A stretch of DNA of 8,268 nt, from assembly GCA_003538495.1 (NCBI GenBank), contig DPSD01000502.1:1-8268 (forward strand). Reading direction: 5' to 3'. Source of the DNA: Accumulibacter sp. (GTDB lineage: Bacteria > Pseudomonadota > Gammaproteobacteria > Burkholderiales > Rhodocyclaceae). Each line of letters begins with the position of its first letter. Position 1 is the first letter of the stretch. The position numbers and the translations under genes were made by a program. Of the stretch, positions 1-6,125 are shown piece after piece. The notes under the pieces are model-generated. The model was not told the DNA's origin, did not search any database, and worked only from the letters and a program-made list of their open reading frames with translations.

Positions 1-442
1 CGAGATCAGGAAATCTGAAGTTCTGGACGCTCGCATTGCCGAGTCCAATCACCGTGTTGTGGGTACCCAGTGACGTTGCATAGGCGTCAAAAGCAAACGT
101 GGTGATGTGGTTCGGGTCGAGGGCGAACCCCAACGGACGCGCTGAGTAGTTCTGTTCGCCATTGGTGGGTGCCAGCCCGTTCAAGACCTTGGTCGGCAGG
201 AACGAACCGTTGCCGACGTTCATCGCACTGGTCACCTAATCAGGCACCCAGCCACCCTGGCCGGTGAGGTTGCTGCCGACGGCGTAGGCCTCGAAATCTT
301 CCTGGAACAGCGTCGTGGCGGCGACCGGCGTGGCGACAATGGTCGCCGCGAGACTCCAGGCAGCGACGGCCAGGTCGATGGTACGGCGCCGTCCACTCAG
401 GAATCTGGTTGGCGGGGTAAAGCAAGACGTTTGGCTGAACAT
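1..442 (-). pseudogene. Secreted exoprotein (PEP-CTERM/lectin-fold-like), interrupted by an in-frame amber codon, 3' end outside the window
   Basis: Translation from the ATG at 442 is preceded by a good GAGGAG ribosome site. The N-terminus looks like a signal peptide: a basic stretch (SGRRR, about residues 17-21), a hydrophobic segment rich in Ala, Val and Leu, then a VAATT-like cleavage region near residue 43. The mature start, FQEDFEAYAVGSNLTGQGGW, is typical of exported lectin/concanavalin-like proteins, often PEP-CTERM proteins in betaproteobacteria. Codon 69 (238-236) is TAG. Past it the same frame stays open for 78 codons to the window edge, and its composition (for example GSFLPTKVLNG and a later LGFALDPNH) is that of the same kind of protein. 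The simplest reading is one gene with a nonsense mutation, perhaps CAG to TAG. A sequencing error or suppressed amber are alternatives. The C-terminal sorting signal, if any, lies outside the window, so the PEP-CTERM label is inference. Confidence 0.6.
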
Positions 443-624
443 GTGAGGTCTCCTCGGTTGGGTAGCGACGTTCGCATGAAAGCAAGAATCATGCTGAAAT
501 CTCATACAACCCATTAAACCCATCGCTTGCACGCAGCGCAGTGTAAAATTTTTCGACACCATGTCCAGCGACATCCAGCTTTTTGGATACCTGATACGGC
601 ATCAAATGGCTGGAGCCGGATTAA

Positions 625-921
625 CAGGCAGGTCCGAACGACGTCCTGTTCGTTTTCGCGCGCGCCGAGGAAGGCCCGCGGATGCCGCTCGCCGCGACGC
701 GGGCCCGGGTTGGCGGCCTGCCGCTACGCTTTCGCTTCGACGACTCGATGGCGCTTGCCGGCGGCCGGAAGATCTCCGGTTTCAAAACCATCGGCATCGA
801 GGCGCGCATCGCCAAGGCTGGACAAGCGCAGACCTCAAGCGGTGACCTGTACGGCACGCGGGCCGGCGTCAAGCCGGGTAGCCAGGGATTGCGCCTGCTG
901 ATCGATCAGGTTCAACCGTGA
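625..921 (+). pseudogene. ccmI: Orphan C-terminal Ig-like domain of cytochrome c maturation protein CcmI/CycH (gene remnant)
   Basis: An open frame begins just after a TAA at 622-624 and ends with TGA at 919-921. It reads NDVLFVFARAEEGPRMPLA, then a FDDSMAL segment, then an ARIAKAGQA..SGDLYG segment, and ends LLIDQVQP. This order of motifs is the one I know from the C-terminal periplasmic domain of CcmI/CycH, which helps present apocytochromes to the haem ligation machinery. A full CcmI has two membrane helices and a TPR region before this domain, and neither is present here in any frame. No ATG or GTG starts the conserved domain: the first ATG (682) lies about 19 codons inside it, so a product from there would lack the first strand and any export signal. 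I therefore call it a remnant. A standalone domain started from a non-standard codon cannot be excluded. It lies 169 bases upstream of two c-type cytochrome genes, which may or may not be a coincidence. Confidence 0.6.
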
Positions 922-977
922 ACGCGGTGCGTCGCCAGGGCCAACACCGCCTTTGGCGGGTGCGAATTTCCCGTTTG

Positions 978-991
978 TTAACCTAGATCAA
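978..991 (+). promoter_or_regulatory. FNR/Anr-type binding site
   Basis: The sequence TTAACCTAGATCAA fits the 5-4-5 layout of the FNR/Anr consensus TTGAT-N4-ATCAA, with a perfect right half and a left half matching at three of five positions. Its centre (984.5) lies about 41-42 bases before the start site predicted from the -10 element at 1015-1020, the usual class II activator position. The downstream genes encode anaerobic-type cytochromes, which fits oxygen control. The sequence match and geometry are seen; regulation is inferred. Confidence 0.5.
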
Positions 992-1014
992 ACCGCCGGT
1001 CGCGGGTCGTCCGC

Positions 1015-1020
1015 TAGACT
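1015..1020 (+). promoter_or_regulatory. Candidate -10 element of the cytochrome operon
   Basis: TAGACT matches four of six positions of TATAAT. No good -35 hexamer is present at the right distance; the FNR-like site occupies that place, as expected for an activator-dependent promoter. A start near 1026-1027 would give a leader of about 65 bases before the GTG at 1091. Confidence 0.35.
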
Positions 1021-1090
1021 CTCGGCTGCCTCGGCGCTTGGCCGTGGCGAATCGCACAGCGCATGAAAAGTCCAACGGGAGGGAACTATC

Positions 1091-1699
1091 GTGGCAGATA
1101 ACGGCTCAGGATTCTGGGCAAGACTCAAACGGCCCAGCATCAAGTACTCGCTACTGACGCTGCTATTGGTCGGCTTCGTCTCCGGCGTTTTCTTCTGGGG
1201 TGGTTTCAACACCGCCATGGAAGCAACCAACACGCTCGAGTTCTGCATCGGTTGTCACGAGATGAAGGACAACGTCTACCAGGAGTACAAGAAGACCATC
1301 CATTACAGCAACCGGACCGGTGTGCGCGCGTATTGTTCGGACTGCCACGTACCCAAGGACTGGACGCACAAGATGATGCGCAAGATCCAGGCAAGCCGCG
1401 AACTCTATGGTAAGGTCATGGGGACGATCGACACCCCGGAGAAATTCGAAGCCAAACGTCTCGAACTGGCAAGCAGCGAGTGGGCGCGCATGAAAGGCAG
1501 CGACTCGCGCGAGTGCCGTAACTGCCACTCGTTCACGGCGATGGACATCGAGAAGCAGAAGCAACGCGCGTCCAAAATGCACAAGATCGGTCAAGAAGAC
1601 AAACAGACCTGCATCGACTGCCATAAGGGTATCGCGCATAGCAAGCCGAAGAACATGCCGGAAGAGGAAGAAGACAAGGACGACGGCGGCGGCTTCTAG
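1091..1699 (+). CDS. NapC/NirT-family membrane-anchored tetrahaem c-type cytochrome (quinol dehydrogenase)
   Basis: This 202-residue protein takes electrons from membrane quinols and hands them to a periplasmic partner, as NapC, NirT, CymA and NrfH do. One N-terminal membrane helix (about 19-38) anchors a periplasmic domain with four CXXCH haem sites at C52-H56, C82-H86, C142-H146 and C174-H178. The first is CIGCHEM, where M58 could be a haem ligand as in NrfH. Length and haem spacing are normal for the family. The start is GTG at 1091, with an AGGGAGG-type ribosome site ending about 7 bases upstream. The C-terminal tail is strongly acidic (EEEEDKDD, from residue 191), which may help docking to the Lys-rich protein encoded next. 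The second cytochrome gene follows after 109 bases on the same strand. The family is certain, but which reductase it serves is not, because no nap, nrf, nir or tor catalytic gene is present in the window. Confidence 0.93.
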   Translation: MADNGSGFWARLKRPSIKYSLLTLLLVGFVSGVFFWGGFNTAMEATNTLEFCIGCHEMKDNVYQEYKKTIHYSNRTGVRAYCSDCHVPKDWTHKMMRKIQASRELYGKVMGTIDTPEKFEAKRLELASSEWARMKGSDSRECRNCHSFTAMDIEKQKQRASKMHKIGQEDKQTCIDCHKGIAHSKPKNMPEEEEDKDDGGGF

Positions 1700-1738
1700 C
1701 CACATCGAAGCGGACGACATCGTACCTGAGCAGCCGAC

Positions 1739-1769
1739 GGGGGCAGGCGCGAAGGAGCTGCCTGGCCCC
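1739..1769 (+). other. Intercistronic hairpin between the two cytochrome genes
   Basis: GGGGGCAGG (1739-1747) can pair with CCTGGCCCC (1761-1769), with one G-G mismatch and a 13-base loop. No T-run follows, so it is unlikely to be a full terminator. It could be an mRNA-stabilising or processing element that raises expression of the downstream periplasmic cytochrome relative to the membrane one. The pairing is seen; the role is inferred. Confidence 0.35.
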
Positions 1770-1808
1770 GACCGGTGATAACCGTAGCAACCCTGAGTGG
1801 AGTGTGAA

Positions 1809-2648
1809 ATGAAAAAAACAAGCGTTTCCCTGGCCCTATTCGGTGCTTTGCTGGCCTTCGGTTCGCAACTGGCAAACGCCGCTGCGCCTGACTGGAACAA
1901 GGTTCCCAAACGTACCATTCAGGTTTTCCACGCCGGCGTGACGCCGGCCGAGTGGGTGATGAAGAAGTCGGACCACAGCGGCCGCACCGGCATCAACAAG
2001 GGCGAAAGCTGTGTCGGCTGTCACGAAGAAAAGGGCGGCCTCAACTTCGACATGAAGCGTCTTGCCGGCAAGGAGCTTGAACCCAAGGGTGCGCCGAAGA
2101 CGATGAGCTTCCCGGTCACCGTCCAATCCGCGTACGACAAGGATCATGCCTATATCCGTCTGACGTTCAAGGCGCCGGCCGGTGGCTTTGACCCTGCGGA
2201 CAAGGAAAACGACGTCAAGGTGGCGATGATGTTTGCCAACGACGAGGTTTCCAAGGGTGCCCAGATCGGCTGCTGGGGAACCTGTCACGGCGACGCGCGG
2301 ACCATGCCTGGTGCCGATGACAAGAAGACCAAGTACACCAAGGGCGGCGCCTACGAGCTGATGCAGTGGAAGAGCGCCCCCGGTGCCAAGGCCGTTGACG
2401 GCTCGGTGACGGACAAGCGCAACATGGAAGGCGGCACCGCCGGCGTCGTCGCCGAAGGCAGCAAGTCTGGCGACACGTACACGGTGACCTTCACCCGCAA
2501 GCTGTCGGGCACGCTCGCCGAAGGCAAGGCGACGCCGTTCGGCGTCGCGGTCCATGCCGACCATGCCACCGGCCGCTTCCACCACGTGTCGATGGGTTAC
2601 ACCATGGGCTTCGGGGTTGATGCCGACGTCAAGGCCACCAAGCAGTAG
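1809..2648 (+). CDS. Exported cytochrome with ethylbenzene-dehydrogenase-gamma/cytochrome c-552-like haem domain
   Basis: The 279-residue product begins with a clear Sec signal peptide (MKKTSVSLALFGALLAFGSQ, cleavage probably after ANA at 24), so it acts in the periplasm. It has one canonical haem motif, CVGCH (C68-H72), and a second motif, GCWGTCHGD, where the cysteines are three residues apart (C155, C159, H160). The rest resembles the beta-rich haem-binding domain of DMSO-reductase-type gamma subunits (ethylbenzene dehydrogenase-related family). It has a late FHHVSMGYTMGFG segment (257-269) with His and Met that could be axial ligands. I chose ATG 1809 because GGAG lies 6 bases upstream and the signal peptide starts there; an in-frame GTG at 1797 would place the ribosome site inside the gene. 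It most likely accepts electrons from the NapC-like protein encoded just before it. The final acceptor is unknown. The family assignment comes from recalled motifs, not a search. Confidence 0.85.
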   Translation: MKKTSVSLALFGALLAFGSQLANAAAPDWNKVPKRTIQVFHAGVTPAEWVMKKSDHSGRTGINKGESCVGCHEEKGGLNFDMKRLAGKELEPKGAPKTMSFPVTVQSAYDKDHAYIRLTFKAPAGGFDPADKENDVKVAMMFANDEVSKGAQIGCWGTCHGDARTMPGADDKKTKYTKGGAYELMQWKSAPGAKAVDGSVTDKRNMEGGTAGVVAEGSKSGDTYTVTFTRKLSGTLAEGKATPFGVAVHADHATGRFHHVSMGYTMGFGVDADVKATKQ

Positions 2649-2672
2649 TCGACAAGGCTTCGGCCAAGCAGA

Positions 2673-2703
2673 AAGGGCAGGACCGAAGTCCTGCCCTTCT
2701 TTA
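2673..2703. terminator. Bidirectional hairpin terminator between the cytochrome operon and pssA
   Basis: A perfect 11-base-pair stem (AAGGGCAGGAC at 2673-2683 and GTCCTGCCCTT at 2688-2698) encloses a 4-base loop. On the + strand it is followed by CTTTAC, 25 bases after the cytochrome stop. On the - strand the loop reads TTCG closed by C-G, a very stable tetraloop, the stem ends in TTT, and it lies 37 bases after the pssA stop. It therefore probably ends transcription from both convergent units. Confidence 0.8.
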
Positions 2704-2735
2704 CGTCCGCGGCTTGCCGCTCACAGCGTTGGCCA

Positions 2736-4154
2736 TCAAAGCACCTGATTGACCAGCCGGTCTGCGCGCGTACGCGCGAGCCGTTTAAGGAGCCGCTGGG
2801 CGGGCAAGGGGTAGGTCTCGATGCCGTCGAGCCCCTGGTGGTGATCGAGCCGCCGCGTGTGCGCCAGGATCCGCTCAATTTCGACTCGGTGCTGCTCCAG
2901 CAGGCGGCGGTGCGGGTCGTGGATCAGCAGTCCGTTCTCGAGGTCCAGGCGCCACGCCCGAGGATTGATATTGCTGCCGGTCAGCAGCGCGTAGTCGTCG
3001 TCTACCAGCAGACCCTTCAAGTGAAAACTGTGATGGTCGTGGCACCAGAGGTGCAGATCGAGCAAACCCTGATCGACGGCGTTCTGGTGCGTCTTGCAGA
3101 AACGGCGCAGATTGGCCTCGTAGAGGTATGGCAGGGCGCCAATCGTCGAGAATGGCTGGTCGGCTGGAATGTAGTAGTCGTTGGCGGTCTTGTCGCCAAC
3201 GACGATCGTCACCCGGCATTGCTGCCTGATCTTTTCGTCAAGGGCCCGGCGAACGGGACCTGGCAGGTTGAAGTACGGTGTGAACACCACCAAGCGCTGC
3301 GTCGCGCTTTCGATCAGCTGCACGATGACGGAATTGAGCGGGTTGGCCCGGCTACCCAGGCCAAGCAGCGGCGTGATTCCGACCTGCTCGTTGCCGATCA
3401 TCGCGCCAGCAGCCGTCGGATAGCTGCTCGCCGCCAGAATCCGTCGCAACTTGACTATCGCCTGGTGAAGCGAAGCCGTTCCTGGTCTGCTCACGGTATC
3501 CAGGCGTCGCACGGCGGCGTCCGGTCGCAGGACGTCGGTCATCAGTGCCGCCAAGCTGTCGGCCAGCGGGCGGCTCTCGATCAGATGGTAGCGATCGAGG
3601 CGATAGCGCTGGTGTCGGTGCAGATAGACATCGTTGATGCTGGCTCCACTATAGAGAACCGCGCCATCGATGACGAAGCCCTTCAGGTGCATCACGCCCA
3701 GCAGTTCCCGTTTCTGCACCGGCACCCCGTAAATCGGCACACCGGGGCCGAGACGGGCAGCCATATCGGCGTACAACGCGGCATTGCCGGTGCTCGCGGC
3801 CTTGCCGATGAGGCCGCGCTGGGCGCGATGCCAATCGACGAATACGGCGATCTGCACCTCCGGCCGGGCCCTCTTGGCGGCATACAAGGCCGCCAGCACC
3901 TCTCTGCCGGCATCGTCATCCTGCAGGTAGAGGGTGCTGATCAGAATGCGCTCGTTGGCGGCGGCAACCAGCTGCAACAGCGTTTCGCGGAACGCTGCGG
4001 GAGCAGCCAGGGTCACGATGTTTGCCGCCACCACGGGGATGCACGGCAGAAGGTCAAGCCGCGGCACCGCCGCGGCATGGCGGCGGCCACGCCAGCGTTG
4101 CATTGCCGCCAGAAAGGTGGCAGTTCTGGAGGGAGGTTCGAGAGTCTTCTTCAC
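2736..4154 (-). CDS. pssA: CDP-diacylglycerol--serine O-phosphatidyltransferase (phosphatidylserine synthase, PLD type)
   Basis: This enzyme makes phosphatidylserine from CDP-diacylglycerol and L-serine, the step before phosphatidylethanolamine. It belongs to the phospholipase D superfamily type found in E. coli and works at the inner face of the membrane. Two HKD motifs are intact: HLKGFVID (H156, K158, D163) and HLKGLLVD (H378, K380, D385). Other blocks known from E. coli PssA are present: VDWHRAQRG (106-114), LYSGASINDVYLH (167-179), FTPYFNLP (291-298), GDKTANDYYIP (320-330) and INPRAWRLDLEN (396-407). At 472 residues it is slightly longer than the E. coli protein (451), through a longer N-terminus. 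The GTG at 4154 has no ribosome site but sits just after a TATAAT, suggesting a leaderless message; the ATG at 4103 is the alternative start and also lacks a good ribosome site. It is the last of the leftward genes and converges on the cytochrome operon. Confidence 0.96.
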   Translation of the reverse strand: MKKTLEPPSRTATFLAAMQRWRGRRHAAAVPRLDLLPCIPVVAANIVTLAAPAAFRETLLQLVAAANERILISTLYLQDDDAGREVLAALYAAKRARPEVQIAVFVDWHRAQRGLIGKAASTGNAALYADMAARLGPGVPIYGVPVQKRELLGVMHLKGFVIDGAVLYSGASINDVYLHRHQRYRLDRYHLIESRPLADSLAALMTDVLRPDAAVRRLDTVSRPGTASLHQAIVKLRRILAASSYPTAAGAMIGNEQVGITPLLGLGSRANPLNSVIVQLIESATQRLVVFTPYFNLPGPVRRALDEKIRQQCRVTIVVGDKTANDYYIPADQPFSTIGALPYLYEANLRRFCKTHQNAVDQGLLDLHLWCHDHHSFHLKGLLVDDDYALLTGSNINPRAWRLDLENGLLIHDPHRRLLEQHRVEIERILAHTRRLDHHQGLDGIETYPLPAQRLLKRLARTRADRLVNQVL

Positions 4155-4162
4155 CGCCCGGA

Positions 4163-4168
4163 ATTATA
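4163..4168 (-). promoter_or_regulatory. Candidate -10 element of pssA (TATAAT)
   Basis: A perfect TATAAT reads on the - strand, ending 8 bases before the GTG at 4154. Transcription would then begin at about 4156-4154, at or next to the start codon. No convincing -35 hexamer was found; GCAGGT (4190-4185) is at the right spacing of 16 but is a poor match. Confidence 0.5.
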
Positions 4169-4311
4169 CCCGGAGGGTGCCCAAACCTGCCGGCGGGGGA
4201 GCCTGACCGTCGCCAGCGACACGCCGCAGGCGACGCCTCGCCGGGCATCCGTCGAAGGCCCTGGTCGTGAGCAGGGCTGGCGCTGTACGGGCAAGGCACT
4301 GACCCCACCCG

Positions 4312-4497
4312 CTAATCCGGCTTCGTTCGCTGATCCGTCCCCGGAGCGAGAAACACGCCGATCCCCAGGGCGATCAGCAGCAGCGGCCACCAGGTGCGGA
4401 ACAGCCTGGCCAGGTCCACTTCGATGACCTCCAGATTGATGGCCAGTGCCAGGACACCCGCCAGGATCAGCGCGATGGCGCCAGATTTTCCCCTCAT
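4312..4497 (-). CDS. Small two-helix membrane protein, LiaI/LiaF-like transmembrane region (DUF5668-like)
   Basis: A 61-residue protein with a perfect GGAGG ribosome site 7 bases before its ATG (4497). It has two hydrophobic segments: residues 7-21 (AIALILAGVLALAIN) and 36-52 (TWWPLLLIALGIGVFLA region). They are separated by a short linker with VDLARLF, and the protein ends in a polar tail, GTDQRTKPD. The WPLLLIALGI pattern is typical of the LiaI/LiaF transmembrane region family. Members of that family with only this part are common near cell-envelope genes and have no settled function. It lies 92 bases downstream of prpD and 157 bases upstream of pssA on the same strand. The membrane nature and translation signals are seen; the family name is by pattern recognition and no role should be assumed from it. 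Confidence 0.75.
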   Translation of the reverse strand: MRGKSGAIALILAGVLALAINLEVIEVDLARLFRTWWPLLLIALGIGVFLAPGTDQRTKPD

Positions 4498-4589
4498 TTT
4501 CAGTCCTCCACGTGCGCAACCTCAATGCCTTCAGCCGCCTGCGCGGTCCGCCCTGCCGGAGCCGATCGGCCGCGCCCTTGGCAAGAGGG

Positions 4590-6032
4590 TCACGGCAGAT
4601 AATGATCAAGGTAAGCGTTCACCGCCAGTGCGCCGAGTCCTCGCACGTCGAGCGAAGACTCGAGGATGATCGCTTGCCGGGCCGGCGAAAATCTCCGCGC
4701 CAGATGTTTCCGGAACTTTTCGAGCAGCACCGGAATCCCTTCGGCACGGCGCCGGCGGTGGCCTAGCGGGTACTCCACAACAAGCTCCGCGGTGCAACTG
4801 CCGTCGGCGAAGAAGACCTGCAAGGCGTTGGCGATCGAGCGCTTGGCCGGATCCAGGTAGTCCGCCGAGAAAGCGGCCTCCTCGACGACCTCGATCTTGG
4901 CACGGAGAGCGTCGATGCGCGGGTCTGCCGCCGCGCTGTCCTCGTAGGCTTCGGCGGTCAGCTGCCCTTCGATGAGCGCGAAAGCGACCATGTACTGCAG
5001 GCAGTGGTCACGGTCGGCCGGATTATGCAGCGGACCTTTCTTGTCGATGATGCGCAGCGCCGATTCGTGGGTGCGAATCACGACCTTGTCGATGCTGTCC
5101 AGCCGTCCGAGCAGCTGCGGATAAAGCTCCACCGCGCACTCGATCGCCGTCTGGGCGTGAAACTCGGCCGGAAAACTGATCTTGAACAGCACGTTCTCGA
5201 TCACATAGCTGCCATACGGTCGCGACAGGCGAAACTCCTCGCCCTTGAACAAGGCGTCGTAGAAACCCCAGGTCCTGGCGGTCAGCGCCGTCGGATAGCC
5301 CATCTCGCCCTTGATCGAAAACAAGGCCAGCAGCACGCCGCGAGCGGTCGCATCGCCAGCCGCCCATGACTTGCGCGAGCCGGTGTTCGGCGCGTGTCGA
5401 TAGGTGCGCAGCGGCGCACCGTCGACCACCGCCTGCGACAGCGCGTTGATGATCTGCTGGCGCCCCCCACCCATCAGCCAGGTGCACACCGCCGCGCTCG
5501 CCAGCTTGACCAGCAATACGTGGTCCAGGCCGACGCGGTTGAAGCTGTTTTCCAGTGCTAGAACGCCCTGAATCTCGTACGCCTTGATCATCGCTTCCAG
5601 CACCAGGCGCATCGGCAGTGGCGCCTGGCCGCTGGCGACGCGGGTCCGCGACAACCAGTCGGCGGTGGCCAGGATGCCCCCGAGGTTGTCCGAAGGATGC
5701 CCCCATTCGGCGGCTAGCCAGGTGTCGTTGAAGTCGAGCCAGCGAATCATCGCGCCGATGTTGAAAGCTGCCAACACCGGATCGAGTTGAAAGGCGGTAC
5801 CCGGAACGCGGGCGCCATCGGGGACCACCGTCCCCGCGACGAGCGGCCCGAGCAGTTTGGCGCAGGCCGGGTAGCCGAGCGCTTCGAGTCCGCAGCCAAG
5901 CGCGTCGATCAGGCAATAGCGCGCGGTATTGAAGGCAGCACTCGACTCGATCCTGACGTTCAGGACGAAATCGGCGATATCGACCAGAACCTGATCCGGG
6001 TCGGGGCGAGCGTCTGGGATTCGGGATGACAT
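4590..6032 (-). CDS. prpD: 2-Methylcitrate dehydratase (MmgE/PrpD family)
   Basis: PrpD removes water from 2-methylcitrate to give 2-methyl-cis-aconitate in the methylcitrate cycle, which turns propionyl-CoA into pyruvate and succinate. It needs no iron-sulfur cluster. The 480-residue length matches E. coli PrpD (483), and long blocks are shared with it: [20 protein letters not shown] (96-115), [11 protein letters not shown] (119-129), YRHAPNTG and KSWAAGDAT (211-229), [10 protein letters not shown] (283-292), then IDKKGPL followed by NPADRDHC. The start is the ATG at 6032, with GGAGAAG upstream at good spacing; a TTG 11 codons earlier is unlikely. It follows prpC by 93 bases on the same strand and is probably co-transcribed. 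The enteric order is prpB-C-D-E; here prpB and prpE are absent from the window. No acnD or prpF lies between C and D, so this is the PrpD-type rather than the AcnD/PrpF-type dehydration route. Confidence 0.97.
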   Translation of the reverse strand: MSSRIPDARPDPDQVLVDIADFVLNVRIESSAAFNTARYCLIDALGCGLEALGYPACAKLLGPLVAGTVVPDGARVPGTAFQLDPVLAAFNIGAMIRWLDFNDTWLAAEWGHPSDNLGGILATADWLSRTRVASGQAPLPMRLVLEAMIKAYEIQGVLALENSFNRVGLDHVLLVKLASAAVCTWLMGGGRQQIINALSQAVVDGAPLRTYRHAPNTGSRKSWAAGDATARGVLLALFSIKGEMGYPTALTARTWGFYDALFKGEEFRLSRPYGSYVIENVLFKISFPAEFHAQTAIECAVELYPQLLGRLDSIDKVVIRTHESALRIIDKKGPLHNPADRDHCLQYMVAFALIEGQLTAEAYEDSAAADPRIDALRAKIEVVEEAAFSADYLDPAKRSIANALQVFFADGSCTAELVVEYPLGHRRRRAEGIPVLLEKFRKHLARRFSPARQAIILESSLDVRGLGALAVNAYLDHYLP

Positions 6033-6101
6033 CGTGGCTTCTCCGGGTCTGCACCGCGCCGACAATCGAAAGGATGCGGCTGCGGGTGGCCGTCTCTATT
6101 A

Positions 6102-6120
6102 CGCCGCCCGACGCGCGGCG
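6102..6120 (-). other. Short GC hairpin between prpC and prpD
   Basis: CGCCGC (6102-6107) and GCGGCG (6115-6120) can pair around a 7-base loop in the 93-base gap between the two genes. No T-run follows on the - strand, so it is not a clear terminator. It may only modulate the message. In DNA this GC-rich, such a hairpin can arise by chance. Confidence 0.2.
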
Positions 6121-6125
6121 GGAAC

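Noticed and set aside
527..901. Two + strand frames (from 527 and 561) overlapping the CcmI remnant
   Set aside because: Their translations are Arg-rich and unlike any family I know; only the frame ending at 921 gives the CcmI-like motifs. I also looked for the missing TPR part in these frames and did not find it.
1163..1918. A 251-codon - strand frame opposite the NapC-like gene
   Set aside because: It spans two real genes and their spacer and has no coherent domain; the four haem motifs on the + strand settle the matter.
1836..2585. A 249-codon - strand frame opposite the exported cytochrome gene
   Set aside because: The + strand has a signal peptide, haem motifs and a ribosome site; the - strand frame looks like a GC shadow.
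2838..4427. A 529-codon open frame on the + strand antisense to pssA
   Set aside because: It lies opposite an unmistakable pssA with both HKD motifs. Its translation shows no recognisable domain, and long antisense frames are expected at this GC content.
4541..4575. GC-rich inverted repeat (GCGCGG/CCGCGC with an inner GCCGATCGGC palindrome) after prpD as a terminator
   Set aside because: No T-run follows, the outer stem encloses a long loop, and such pairs are common by chance at this GC content.
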